Of a stretch of DNA of 64,000 nt, positions 11,204 through 23,197 are shown in pieces (position 1 is the stretch's first letter; the number at the start of each line of letters is the position of its first letter). The stretch comes from Adiantum capillus-veneris. Taxonomy: Eukaryota; Streptophyta; Polypodiopsida; Polypodiales; Pteridaceae. The position numbers and the translations under genes were made by a program. Where the stretch lies: the NCBI GenBank assembly GCA_014529385.2, contig CM043944.1, positions 174,866,740-174,930,739 on the forward strand, in the 5' to 3' direction. Below the pieces are notes generated by a model, which saw only the letters and a list, made by a program, of their open reading frames with translations, had not been told where the DNA came from and searched no databases.

Positions 11204-13396
11204 ATTATCGTCCTCGAAGGTCAAATATGACATATGGAACCAAAGTTACATGTGATGTAGTATGCGTATGGCTGATGAGTGACTCTCGATGCTCCAAAAT
11301 TGTGGCGATGATAGTCGCAATGGAGAGCCCACACTTTGGCTGGGAGAGGAAAGTGTGTAGGTCTAAGTTATGGCTGAAAACGTGAGAGAAGCAAGTTCGG
11401 ATGTGACCAAAAGCTGAGCATTCTAGTAGTGTGTGGTACTCAGACTCTCGAACTTGCAGTGAGCATAATGTGCAACGACGATTTGACTCTTCTGCATTGC
11501 CCCGACGCCCTATCTCGCATCAAAGGAAATGGGAGCTAAGCCTAATGGCTGCGATAGTGCGTATCGCCGACAAGGGGATAGGCTCAAGCATGTAAGTCTG
11601 AGTACGGTTGCCTATTTCAGCGAAGAACATGGTTTTGTAGTTGGGGGCAATATGGCTGGTGTAATGTATGAATCGTGACCCACCGGATTTCTCCCAAGCC
11701 ATAATACATTGGCGTTGTAGAAAAGCTTCATTCACTTGGGAGTCAATTGAAGCATCATGTAGAAAGTGTAATGCATCCCATCTCCCAAACCACTTCTTTA
11801 TGTCTTGCATCCATCCCATGCTCAAGATCTTGCTTTTATGCATCTTTTGAACTTTTTTGCTTGCTTCCCAAGCAATTGTAGGAAGTCGATGTGAGGGGTT
11901 TTGACACATCTTTATCATGTACTCCACAACCCTTTCCATGCCTATAACTTCAATTGGAAGACATCCCGACTCAAGAAGTAGGAGCATATATAGTGTTTGT
12001 ATCTTCAGTTGGAGAAAGTTTGTAAGAAAACGCTTTTGGACATTCTCAAACTCTTTCCAAGTAGACTTTGAGATGCTCCCGCCCCACACTTCAACTCCAT
12101 AAAGAAGAATCTGTGTCACCAATGCATCAAAAAGATACTTCTTGAGAACCCAACACTTGATGTTTCCCGCATTACACATGTTCTCAAATGCATAAAATGC
12201 TCTCTTTCCCGCTTCTAAACGACGCATAGCACATTCATGCCACTTGTGATTGGACGGAACCTCAAGGCAATGTACTTAAAGCTCTCAACAACTTCAAGTG
12301 TCTCATTGTTGTACACAATGCATGGCTTCTTCTTATGGTTGGTTTTCACAAGCATAACCTTTGTCTTGGATTCGTTCACAATCAGCCCACTATGCAAGCA
12401 AAAGTTCTCAAGGACAACCATAAGCTTTTGTGCATCTTCTAAAGTGTGTGCTAGAAGCACTACATCATCTGCATACAACACAGGCATGATTACCGCATTA
12501 CAAATAGTGACCTCTTCAATGCCTTCTTCTTGCATAAAGTCAAGTACCATTTGTTCCAATTGATCGATGCATAGACCAAAGAGATTTGGTGACAATGGAC
12601 ATCCTTGTTTAACCCCAATAGTGCTTACAAAAATTTCTGAAATTTCTCTTCCCATGCGCAATTGACAAATCACATTCTCATAGATTCGAGAAACCGCAAG
12701 CATAAACTCACTTGGCACTTGGAGTTCTTCCATCCTTCTCCACAAATTGTTACGTGGAATCATATCGAAGGCTTTCTTAAAGTCCACAAAACAACAATAC
12801 AATCGCTTGACTTTCAACCGACTTTCCTCCATGAGAACACGAAGAGTGACAAGATGATCAATGGTGCTATGACATAGACGAAAACCCGCTTGTCCCTTTA
12901 CACGCTTGTTATTATCTTCAGCCCAATCACTCAATTTCATCTCCATTATGCACCCAAACAACTTTTCCATAACATACCCAATCATTATTGTCCGGTAGTT
13001 CTTTGCATTCTTTACATCCTCTCCTTTGTGCAAAGGCTTAACCTAATTAGCACTCCAATCATAAGGCATACCATGTTGAAGTGCAAGGTTGAACATATCA
13101 CACATCTACTCATGGATAAAATCTTCTGTCCATTTGATCATCTCCGGCTCGATACCTTGAAAATCTCCTGCTTTGCAAGTGGCAAACTTTTCAAGCCCAC
13201 CACATACATCCTCAATAGTAAAAAAGGAGGGCATACATGGGAGTGAACCATAAAATGACATTTTTTCAGCATTTGCTTGCTCATAAATTGCCTACAATGT
13301 GTGTACATATCCACAAGACTCAAGTTACCAAAATTCTCAACCCGCTTGCCCCTCAAGTTTCTCCAAAATCTTCCACATGCATGTGCCTTTTCTTGG

Positions 13397-13398
<2 letters not shown>
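11200..13398 (-). mobile_element. 5'-truncated LINE (non-LTR retrotransposon) 'LINE1'
   Basis: The minus-strand ORF2 remnant covers the RT, thumb and C-terminal zinc-knuckle region but lacks the endonuclease. Its 5' limit lies beside a GA microsatellite (13400) and its 3' limit beside another (11199). Truncation from the 5' side is usual for target-primed insertion. No clean target-site duplication can be recognised because both flanks are simple repeat. Confidence 0.85.
11205..13380 (-). pseudogene. LINE1 ORF2 reverse transcriptase, broken
   Basis: The frame passes from a pre-RT stretch (about 13240-13050, two in-frame TAG) into a non-LTR RT. Motifs in order are NYRTIMIG, GQAGFRLCHSTIDH, CCFVDFKKAFD, GVKQGCPLSPNLF and the catalytic LYADDVVLLA near 12470. 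A 1-nt shift near 12260 moves the thumb region (ILLYGVEVWGG near 12110) into another frame. A TGA at 11520 interrupts the end, beyond which the C-terminal knuckle CTLCS...ESEYHTLLEC is still readable and the frame closes with TAA at 11205. The RT itself is uninterrupted from 13033 to about 12260. It is related to LINE2 but clearly divergent. Confidence 0.85.

Positions 13399-13399
<1 letters not shown>

Positions 13400-13453
<54 letters not shown>
13400..13453. repeat. (GA)n microsatellite at the 5' edge of LINE1
   Basis: About 26 GA units at the truncated 5' edge of LINE1. Confidence 0.95.
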
Positions 13454-13454
<1 letters not shown>

Positions 13455-13494
13455 ATAATTTAAACAACCTAGAAACAATCCAAAAAGGGACATT

Positions 13495-13747
<253 letters not shown>

Positions 13748-14086
13748 TCCAATAACCATGCTTTTCTTAGCCGCAGCAAGTGCGCAGGTCACATACTAGT
13801 TTTTGTTAGTGCAAACTTTAACGAAGGAATCTATCCTTTAGAGCTTTACTCATAAGAGATTTTTTATTTTTATTTTTAGAGATTTAAAAGCTAAGTTTAG
13901 AATTTAAGGATGCAAAACTTTTAAAGTAAGGTCTTCAATGATCCAATGAGGACCTAGAGTTTTTTTTTTTTTAAAGAAAAACTTTGAATTCAAGAAAGTG
14001 AAAAGGTTACATGGACCCACAGGTAGGGGAAGGGTCACCCCAAGATGCTAGAGTTTTAGGACTTAGAACTTTAGAGTTTTTAAATT
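13748..14086. other. no recognisable gene
   Basis: AT-rich, non-coding on both strands as far as I can see. Confidence 0.5.
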
Positions 14087-14144
14087 GATGCCCCTTTGCA
14101 GTTTTCTTCCGCCCCCCCCCGGAGGAAAACTGCAAAGGGGCATC
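14087..14144. repeat. near-perfect 25-bp inverted repeat (hairpin)
   Basis: Arms 14087-14111 and 14120-14144 are reverse complements with one mismatch in 25, around a loop of eight C. A transcript from either strand would fold into a tight stem-loop. A GA microsatellite starts about 10 bp downstream. It may be a small inverted duplication, a small-RNA precursor-like foldback or a palindromic assembly artefact. Confidence 0.9.
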
Positions 14145-14148
14145 AAGC

Positions 14149-14153
<5 letters not shown>

Positions 14154-14212
<59 letters not shown>
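14154..14212. repeat. (GA)n microsatellite
   Basis: About 29 GA units between the hairpin and the first PPR-derived unit. Confidence 0.95.
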
Positions 14213-14215
<3 letters not shown>

Positions 14216-14219
14216 TGGT

Positions 14220-14708
14220 GTATGTTCGCAAATTGTGTGCGTGTTTGTGTGGGGGAGAGGGAGAGAGAGGGATGCAATGTTGTCTCAAGGAGTGCATTGG
14301 TTGTACAATATGTCCAACAATGTCAGGTTAGGAAGAGAGATCTGTTTTTAGCAGATGCAAAGAGATGGCATCTCTCCAAAGCCAATCAGGTACCTTGAAG
14401 GCATGTGGCATTACACAAGATGCTCATATTGGCAAAAGAATTCATGATGATATTGTTAGTCAATGGTTGTTGAAAGAAAATGTTGTGCTTGGCACTACCT
14501 TGGTCGACATGTATGTCTAATGTGGTGCACTATATAAAGTACAAAAAGTACTTTAGGAGCTTCATGTCTCTTGAAATGCACTGATTATGGGATCTATACT
14601 ATCTATGATGGGGGGGTTCGGGAGGGATTCCGGCCCATAGCTATATGTCATTACCTGCTTGCTCAAACGAGTGACCATGCCACAGTTTGCGTACATGCAC
14701 TTGCTTTG

Positions 14709-14795
<87 letters not shown>

Positions 14796-14982
14796 GCAAT
14801 TGGAGAGATACCCTCACTCTTCATCTACTGAAAAAAGCCCAAAGATTCTTGGCCCTGCTGTTGGACATATCCTACAATCAATGCACTCTTGCGAGTCCCC
14901 ATCGTAGCAAAAACCAGCCCAGAGCTTCTTGAGCCTATTGTTGGACATATCTTGCAATGAGTGCATCCAATGTCCTTCCAAG
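14220..14982 (+). pseudogene. PPR-derived repeat, head unit 1 (interrupted by Copia2)
   Basis: The plus strand shows remnants of PPR motifs of plant PLS-type proteins, which bind organellar RNA. A degenerate repeat leads to TLKACGITQDAHI, then RIHDDIV, VLGTTLVDMYV followed by a stop, and GALY. These are the conserved blocks between PPR helices. Several stops break the frame. A CT tract (14711-14793) follows, then a module whose PPR-like sense lies on the minus strand. The unit stops at 14982, exactly where Copia2 begins, and resumes at 20468. It is about as similar to 29005-29838 as the other units are to each other. It cannot make a protein. Confidence 0.75.
14711..14793. repeat. (CT)n tract A in head unit 1
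   Basis: About 41 CT units. The same position in the other units holds a CT tract of different length (21528-21568, 22900-22957, 29522-29600, 30875-30925, 32161-32197). Confidence 0.97.
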
Positions 14983-15180
14983 AATTGGGATTAAAGCCCA
15001 AGTGGCCTCTTATATGGATATGGCCGGCCGCCCGCTTAACTCACTTACCTCTAACTCTTTGTATATATTCACTTATACTTTTGTGGATAATAAGGTTTGA
15101 GAGATAACCCTTCAAACGATTTCTCTTGTGTATCTCTGTGTATGTGTGAGAGTCGATCCACGCTCCGCTCCACGACTTCA
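14983..15180 (+). repeat. Copia2 5' LTR
   Basis: 198 bp ending CACGACTTCA. TATATAT at 15062-15067 is a candidate TATA box. The first two bases are mutated from TG to AA. Confidence 0.88.
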
Positions 15181-15182
15181 AT

Positions 15183-15194
15183 TGGTATCAGAGC
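15183..15194 (+). other. Copia2 primer-binding site
   Basis: TGGTATCAGAGC, complementary to initiator tRNA-Met, two bases after the LTR. Confidence 0.95.
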
Positions 15195-16205
15195 GAGGTT
15201 CACTGCGTATTTGCGTAATCGCGCGCGCGCACTTTTCGGGCAGATTCTGGATCCGGAGCTTGGAAATTCACACTCGGCGTTCCAGGAGTATTTCCAGCAG
15301 GTGCCTTGCGGTTTTACCCCCCTTTCGAAGCCGTTTATGCCCTCAGAATTTCGTTCTAAGCACTACATCAAAAGATTGGCAAGCAGGAGGTGGTCGGCAT
15401 CAATGTCGGCATCGACATACATCACTCATTCGTCTTCAAAGCATCATCTATAGACCAGGTATACATATATATCATCATATATATATATTGCAGTCTGCAT
15501 TGCTACTTCTTGTGCTTGCCAGGTTCCAAGGGAGGTGTGTCCATACAACGGCTTGACACCACTGGCATGTATTGCAGATTGATGTACTGTGATTGTGGGT
15601 CTACTAGTTGTGAGTCACGCTAGCAGACAGACCGCCGCAGCGGTCATAGGAGAGTGATTTGTCTATTGTAGGATGTATGCTAGTTCTGGGCAGTTTGCTG
15701 AGCCATCTGTGAGGGTTGTGTGTGAGGTTTTTTGAAGCCAAGCACTGGGGGCTAGGTTACCCAGTGTGAGGTGGATTAGGTTGCTGGAGTTTCCCTCTAC
15801 ACGCATCCTCTTCGGCGACTTTTATCCTATAGGATGTATGAATTTGTGTAGACACTGGATTGCATCTTATGCATCAGGCCGTTGAGGCATTGTTCAGGGT
15901 TCAGTCTTGAGACAGATACAGGTTCTGTGATCGCCCAGAAAGGAGACAGTGTTTTCTTATAGGACAACATATTACATAGATTTTTAGATTTGTCACTGGT
16001 CAACTATTTATGATTGTTTTTGAGCTATCTTTTGGTTCCCAAAGCTCAGTTTACAGGGGAGACTCTGTCAAAATTTTTCAAAATACTGACAGTTCCTGGG
16101 GAAAGGTGTTCAGCTTATTGTTTACAGCTTGTTTACTGTGTACAGAGGCTAGTTTACGGGGGAAACTCTGCCGGATTTTTCCCAGAAGTAAACAGTTTGG
16201 CAGAT
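15195..16205 (+). other. Copia2 untranslated leader
   Basis: About 1 kb without a coding frame before the Gag ATG. It contains two related copies of a motif like GTTTACrGGGGrAACTCTG (near 16051 and 16151). One copy of the same motif precedes Gag in Copia1 (near 3418), so it may be a conserved packaging or translation element. Confidence 0.6.
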
Positions 16206-19200
16206 ATGGCATCTTCTCAAAGTGAGACTCTTTACAACATAAAGAAGCTGGATGGCACAAACTTTCCATTCTGGAAGAAGCAGATTTGACTGGTTTTGGT
16301 GCAGAAAAAACAAGTGAAGCCACTGAGGCTCAAAGGGGAGAGACCAGAAGGTATGGCTGAAGATGAGTGGGAAGAGCTTGACGAGTTAGCTTGTTCCACA
16401 ATCATGCTGACACTGACAGAAAATGTTTACTTCAACGTAGCAGAAGAGACTACAGCATATGGCGTATGGCAAAAGCTATGTGGTATGTACGAGAAACAAA
16501 GTGCTGCTTCTCAGATTTACTGGCTCAAGAAATTGGTGGATTTGAAGACGAAGGAAGGGACAGCCATGTCAAATCATCTCAATGAATTTCACACAATTTT
16601 CAGCCAGTTAATAGCACAGGAGATAGTCTTTCCAGATTCAGTGAAGGCTATGTTTCTGTTAATCACTTTGCCAGACAGTTGGGATACTTTTCGTACAGCG
16701 TTAAGTAATTCTATCGCGCCAGAAGGTCTTACAAGTGCCAATGTAGAAGGAAGCTTGCTCACAGAGGAAGTGAACAGGAAGAACATTGACAAAGGCAAAG
16801 GCAATAGTGCTTTGGTCGTTCAAGGGAGACAACAGTCTATAGAGAAGAAGGGTAAGAAGGCACAAAACTGAAGTAAGTCTCGTGACTCGAAGTCAAAGGA
16901 TGACATAGAATGCTACCATTGTGGCAAGAAGGGTCACATGAAGAGAGACTGTACGAAGTGGAAACAAGAAAAAGGCAAAACGAAGAGCTCTGAGCAAGAT
17001 GAAAAGAAGAGTTCAGTGAAGATTGAAGAGGTGAATGTCACAGGATCTGGTTCAGACAGGGATTCTGGTATAGCAGGTGGTGACATCTTCCTCACAAGCG
17101 ATCTTGATTCTGTTTTCTTGACTGCAGCAGAGGATGGACATGCTATGAGTGATTGGATTATCGACTCAGGGGCATCTTTACATGTTTCTCCGCACAAAGA
17201 GTGGTTTACATCATATGTGGCTACTAAAGATTATGTCAGACTTGGCAATGAGCAGGTTTATGACATACTTGGAGTGAGAGATGTGCAGTTGAAGTTTCAG
17301 AATGTCTCTTCTTTATGGCTCAAGAATGTCAGACATTTTCCAGCAATCCGAAAGAGCTTGATCAGTATAGGGAAGTTGGATGATGCGGGTTATGTGACAG
17401 TTTTTGGGAACAGCGCTTGGAAGATCTCCAAAGGTTCGATGACTGTAGAACATGGCAGCAAGTCAGGAACTCTGTACACTTTACATGTTTCAGAGGTTAA
17501 AAACCATGTAATTAATGTGATTGAGCAGCCAAGTGTGTCATTGTGGCATCGTAGGCTGGGACATATGTCAAAAAGAGGAATGGAAATACTTTCTCATTAT
17601 GGTTATTTGCCTAGATTTTCATTTCAAGATTTTGAGTTTTGTGAGCATTTTGTTTATGGTAAGCAAACACAAGAACCGCACAGATCAAAGAGGAATCGTA
17701 GGGACGAACAATTAGCTCTTGTGCACAGTGATCTATGCGGACCAATGCCTAGTTTGTCACTAGGGGGAGCAGCGTACTTTTGTACATTCATAGATGACTA
17801 TTCTCGCAAAGTATGGGTTTACTTCTTGAAGCACAAGGATGAGGTGCTCAAGGTCTTTAAGACATTCTTGCAGCTTGTGGAGAATCAGAGTGGTCAGAAG
17901 CTGAAGTGCTTGAGAACTGACAATGGTGGAGAGTACGTTTCCAAAGCTTTTCAAGAATTTTGTGAAGCAAAGGGATTAAGTGGGAACTTACTGCACCATA
18001 TAATCCTTCAAAAAATAGAGTTGCAAAACGTATGAATAGGACCATACAAGAGAAGGTCAGAAGCATGTTGTCAAATGCTGAGTTGCCTGATGGATTTTGG
18101 GAGGAAGCAGTGGCTACAGCAGTCCATTTGATCAACAAGTCTCCTAGTAGGGTTTTGGATAAGAGTGCAGTGGCCGAGATGCTATGGACAGGCAAGGCAC
18201 CTTCGTATAAGCATCTCAGAGTCTTTGGTTGTGAAGCTTATAGCCATATTCCTAAGGAGTTCAGGAATAAGTTAGAACCAAAGAGCAAGAAGTGTATATT
18301 TCTTGGCTACGGAGAATCGGGCGAGATGAGTTACCGGCTTTGGGATCCTGAGTCCAGAAAATTTATTCATAGCGATGATGTGCATTTCAATGAAGCCAAG
18401 TTTCACGCTAAGCCAGAGAAGACAGAGGAGATCAGAAGAGTTGTCTTCAGGAAAAATGGACCTAGTGCTAGCACATCAAGACAGCATGGTCAGGCTCAGG
18501 AACAGCCTATAGTGGCTAGAGAGGCAGAATCAGTTGTGGTGAGACGTTCTGAGCGTGTCTCCAAACCACCTGATCGTTATGTGCCATCTCTAAATTATGT
18601 CATGCTCACAGACTGCGGAGAACCATCTTGTTACAAGGAAGCATTACAAGTGGTTGACTCGAAAAAATGGCAGTTGGCCATGCAGTCAGAGATGATAGCT
18701 CTGCATAAAAACCAGACATGGAAGCTATTTAAATTACCACAGGGCAAAAAGGCTCTACCTTGTAAATGGGTTTACAGGTATAAGATCACCGCTCATGATA
18801 GTCAGCCAAAGTACAAAGCAAGGCTTGTTGCCAAGGGCTTTAAGCAAGAACAAGGCATTGACTTTGATGAAGTCTTCTCTCCAGTGGTTAAGATGACTAC
18901 ATTGAAATTCTTTCTTGCATTGGTTGCTATATTGGATTTGGTGTTGCACCAAATGGATGTCAAGATAGCGTTCTTGCATGGTGATTTAGATGTGGAAATT
19001 TACATGCAGCATCCAGAAGGGTTTGTTGAGAAAGGCAAGGAAGATTTGGTATGCCAGTTGTTAAAGAGTCTTTATGGCTTAAAACAATTACTGAGGGCAT
19101 GGTACCATAAGTTCCACCAATTTATGCTTTCTCAAGGCTACAAACGTAGTGAGTTCGATCACTGTCTATATACAAAGAAGGCTAAGGATGGTAGTTGGCT

Positions 19201-20169
19201 GATCCTTATTTTGTATGTGGATGACATGTTGATTGATGGCAAACACTTGGAAGAAATTTCAGCTTTGAAGTCAAAGATGGAAAAATCGTTTGACATGAAA
19301 GACAAGGGTGAGGCAAGTCATGATATACTTGGTATGCGCATTGAGAGAGACAAATCAAAGAAGTTGATTTGGTTATCTCAAACAGAGTATATTGACAAGG
19401 TTTTGCAACGTTTCAATATGGAGAAGGGAAAGGCATTGAGTGTTCCATTGCCACCATATGTGAAACTTAGCAAACAAGATTGTCCTGTGTTTGTGGAAGA
19501 AGAGACTGAAATGGATAAGATTCCATATGTGTCTACAGTGGGTAGTTTGATGTATGCAATGATTGCTACACGTTCGGATATTGCATTTGCAGTGGGAGTG
19601 GTTAGCAGATATATGTCAAATCCCAGCAAGAAACATTGGGAGGCAGTGAAAGGTATCATGAGATACTTAAAACATACAAAGAGTATGCGCATATGCTATG
19701 GTAGTCAGGATTTGAGTGTCAGAGGATACACTCAGATTATGCAGGAGACTTGGATAAGAGGAGATCTACATCAGGCTGTCTTTACATTGGCTGGAGGTGC
19801 CATATCATGGCGATCTCAATTACAAGCTTGTGTTACGCAGTCTACTACAGAAGCTGAGTATGTTGCAGCAAATGAGGCATGCAAAGAAGCTATTTGGCTT
19901 GGTAGATTGGTAGCAGACTTGGGATCAAAGCAGATATGCCAAAGTTATATTGTGATAGTCAAAGTGCTATACAATTGGAAAAGAATCCAGTGTTCCATTC
20001 GACGACTAAGCATATTGATATGAAATATCACTTCATTAGGGAAGTACTTGAAGACAAGCAGATACAATTGCTGAAGATCGACACCAAGGACAATCCTCCT
20101 GATCTACTCACAAAGGGACTTCCAGGAGAGGGCTTTGTGCATTGTCGTGAGTTATTGGGCATTGGATAG
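16206..20169 (+). pseudogene. Copia2 Gag-Pol polyprotein, broken
   Basis: Starts at ATG 16206 (MASSQSETLYNIKK). Gag is broken by TGA at 16287 and 16869. The frame then runs through a zinc knuckle (CYHCGKKGHMKRDC, 16911-16952), protease WIIDSGAS and integrase up to a 1-nt deletion near 17976. The following frame continues into RT (YVDDM near 19216) and RNase H. The third catalytic acid of integrase is changed: where Copia1 has NGVAER, this copy reads NRVAKR, so Glu is Lys. A 4-bp loss near 19735 and a 2-bp loss near 19778 distort RNase H, and a further 1-bp loss near 19924 shifts the tail (YCDSQSAIQL onward) into a third frame ending at 20169. The element is clearly dead. Confidence 0.9.
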
Positions 20170-20253
20170 ATGGCAGCCATGTAAATCTTTGTACATTTAT
20201 GTTCATAGATTTACAGTTACTTAAAGTGCCACATTGGACTTTAAGTGGGAGGT

Positions 20254-20462
20254 TGTTCCGATTAAAGCCCAAATGGCCTCTTATACAGAAATGGCCGCCC
20301 GCCCGCCTAACTCACTTACCTCTAACTCTTCGTATATACTCACTTATACTTTTGTGGATAATAAGGTTTGGGAGATAACCCTTCAAACGATTTCTCTGTG
20401 TACTGTGTAAGTTCTCTGTGTGTGTGTGTGAGAGTCGATCCACGCTCCGCTCCGTGACTTCA
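20254..20462 (+). repeat. Copia2 3' LTR
   Basis: 209 bp from TGTTCCGATTAAAG to GTGACTTCA. The extra length comes mainly from a longer GT-rich stretch near 20411-20432. Confidence 0.9.
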
Positions 20463-20467
20463 CCAAG

Positions 20468-20521
20468 TCCCCATGAGGCTACATGATGGAAGCAGATGTA
20501 TAACAAAGAGGCGTGGTCGGC

Positions 20522-20603
<82 letters not shown>

Positions 20604-21519
20604 CGCAGAACGCGCCTAAGGAAGTGTCAATCAGGAATGTCATCTCCTTGAGTGCATTGATTGCGGCATATGCCCATGAAAGGTGGTCCGACGCAAGGGC
20701 ATCCCTTTAGATGCATTTACCTATGATGTAGGAGCTTCGTATCCGGATTATCGTCCGTCGGTATGCATTGATTGCGGCATGTGTCCAAGAGGGGCAAGGC
20801 CAAGAAGTTGTGGTCTATTTTAGTGGATGTGAAGCCCTCCAAATGCAATCACCTATGTTGTTTTTGGGAATGCGCTGGCGGACATCTACGCTTAAGGGAA
20901 AAAGTTGCTTGAGGAGCTATTAGTCTAGAATGTCATCTGTTGGAGTGCATTGATTGTTGGTTGTGAGAGGGAGGAAGTTGTGGGCTGTTTTCAAAACGGA
21001 TGCGAAGCAAGTAAACGAGAAAGCGCAAAAAGCGCTTAAGGATCTATAAGTCAAGAATGTCATCTTCTTGAGTGCTTTGATGGTGGCATATACCCATGAA
21101 AGGTAGGGCAAGGAATCAATAGGCTATTTTCAGCAAGAGCATCCCACTGGGTGCAATTACCTATGCTTGAGGAGGTTGCTGTCCGGATTATCGTCCGTCG
21201 ATACGCATTGATTGCGGCATCTGTCCAAGAGGGGAAAGGCCAAGAAGTCGTGGGCTGTTTTTTGTGAATGCAAAGCAATCATGTATGTTGTTTTTGGGAA
21301 TGCGTTGGTCAACCTCTACGCTTAAGCGAAAAAGTTGCTTGAGGAGCTTCGAGTCTGGAACATCATATCTTGGAGTGCATCAATTGTGGCATAGTTCCAA
21401 GAAAGGAAGGGGAAATGAAGTTGTGGGCTGTTTTAGAACGGATGCGAAGCAAGTGCATGTACGCAAAATGTGGTGTACCTGAGAAAGCGCAAAGAGCTCT
21501 TTAAGAATTGTCAGTCAAG

Positions 21520-21570
<51 letters not shown>

Positions 21571-21812
21571 GCAATTGGAGAGATAACCCTCACTCTTCAT
21601 CTACTGAAAACAGACCAAAGGTTCTTGGCCCTGCTGTTGGACATATCCTGCAATCAATGCACTCTTGAGAGTCCCCATCGTAGCAAAAACAAGCCTAGAG
21701 CTTCTTGAGCCTATTGTGCGACATATTCTGCAATCAATGCATCCCATGTCCTCCCGAGTCCCCATGAGGCTACGTGATGGAAGCAGATGAATAACAAAAA
21801 GGCGAGGTTGGC

Positions 21813-21868
<56 letters not shown>
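20468..21868 (+). pseudogene. PPR-derived macrosatellite, unit a
   Basis: This begins with the rest of head unit 1 (20468-20522) and CT tract B (20523-20600). The plus strand then shows PPR-like peptides in several frames: VISLSALIAAYA near 20640, YALIAACVQEGQGQEVV near 20765 and further copies near 21200 and 21370. Stops such as TAG after GCATCCCTT lie between them. It closes with tract A (21528-21568), the inverted module (21569-21815) and tract B (21816-21868). Within the unit, shorter blocks of roughly 170-190 bp repeat with divergence, as expected of tandem PPR motifs. Non-coding in its present state. Confidence 0.7.
21569..21815 (-). pseudogene. inverted PPR module of unit a
   Basis: On the minus strand this module reads as PPR repeats, while the rest of the unit reads as PPR on the plus strand. 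The same module at 22959-23202 gives the clearest text. The module lies exactly between CT tracts A and B. Confidence 0.6.
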
Positions 21869-21871
<3 letters not shown>

Positions 21872-21879
21872 CCCCCCCC

Positions 21880-22893
21880 TTGAGAAAGCGCCTAAAGAAT
21901 TGTCAATCAGGAATATCATCTCCTTGAGTGCATTGATTGCGGCATATGCCCATGAAAGGTGGTCCGAAGCAAGGGCATCCCTCTAGATGCATTTATCGGG
22001 ATATCGTGTGTCGGTATGCATTGATTGCAGCATATGTCCAAGAGGGGCAAGCCCAAGAAGTTGTGGGCTGTTTTAGTGGATGTGAAGCCCTCCAAATGCA
22101 ATCACCTATGTTGTTTTTGGGAATGCGTTGGCGGACATCTACGCTTAAGGGAAAAAGTTGCTTGAGGAGCTATTAGTCTAGAATGTCATCTGTTGGAGTG
22201 CATTGATTGTGGGTTGTGACATAGGGAGGAAGTTGTGTGCTGTTTTCAAAATGGATGTGAAGCAAGTAAATGAGAAAGCGGAAAAAGCGCTTAAAGAGCT
22301 ATAAGTCAAGAATGTCATCTTCTTGAGTGCTTTGATGGTGCCATATGCCCATGAAAGGTAGGGCAAGGAAGCAATAGTCTGTTTTCAGCAAGAGCACCCC
22401 TCTGGGTGCAATTACCTATGCTTGAGGAGGTTGTTGTCTGGATTATCGTCCGTCGATACGCATTGATTGCGGCATCTGTCCAAGAGGGGCAAGGCTAAGA
22501 AGTTGTGGGCTGTTTTTTGTGGATGCAAAGCAAGTGTGTTCCTCCAAATGCAATCATGTATGTTGTTTTTGGGAATGCGTTGGTGAACCTCTATGCTTAA
22601 GCGGAAAAGTTTCTTGAGGAGGTTCTAGTCTGGAACGTCATATCTTGGAGTGTATCAATTGTGGGATAGTTCCAAGAAGGGCGGGGAAAATGAAGTTGTG
22701 GGCTGTTTTAGAACGGATGCTAAGCAAGTGCATGTACGCAAAATGTGGTGTGGCTATATTGTCTTGTGGGTGACTACCATGGGTCTATACCTTGCACTTT
22801 CCTTTAAGGGTGAATCAAGGCTTATCCTGGATTCATCTAGGTATATATGTACTTGAGAAAGCGCAAAAAGCTCTTTAAGAATTGTCAGTCAAG

Positions 22894-22960
<67 letters not shown>

Positions 22961-23197
22961 GCAATTGGAGAGATACCCTCACTCTTCATCTACTGAAAAC
23001 AGCCCAAAGGTTCTTGGCCCTGCTGTTGGACATATCTTGCAATCAATGCACTCTTGCGAGTCCCCATCGCAGCAAAAACCAGCCCAGAGCTTCTTGAGCC
23101 TATTGTTGCCACATATCCTGCAATCAATGCATCCCATGTCCTCCCAAGTCCCCATGACGCTATGTGATGGAAGCGGATGAATAACAAAGAGGCGGCA

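Larger units (their letters stand above)
14983..20462 (+). mobile_element. Ty1/Copia retrotransposon 'Copia2', defective
   Basis: LTRs lie at 14983-15180 (198 bp) and 20254-20462 (209 bp), with a tRNA-iMet site and a purine tract. It is inserted in a PPR-derived unit. The duplicated CCAAG (14978-14982 and 20463-20467) is perfect, and the interrupted sequence is intact in sister units (for example 23130-23150). The 5' LTR starts AATT where the 3' LTR has TGTT, so its terminal TG is mutated. The LTRs differ more than those of Copia1 (substitutions plus a GT-rich indel), so it is older. It is the sister family of Copia1, with the same gene order and similar leader motifs. Confidence 0.93.
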
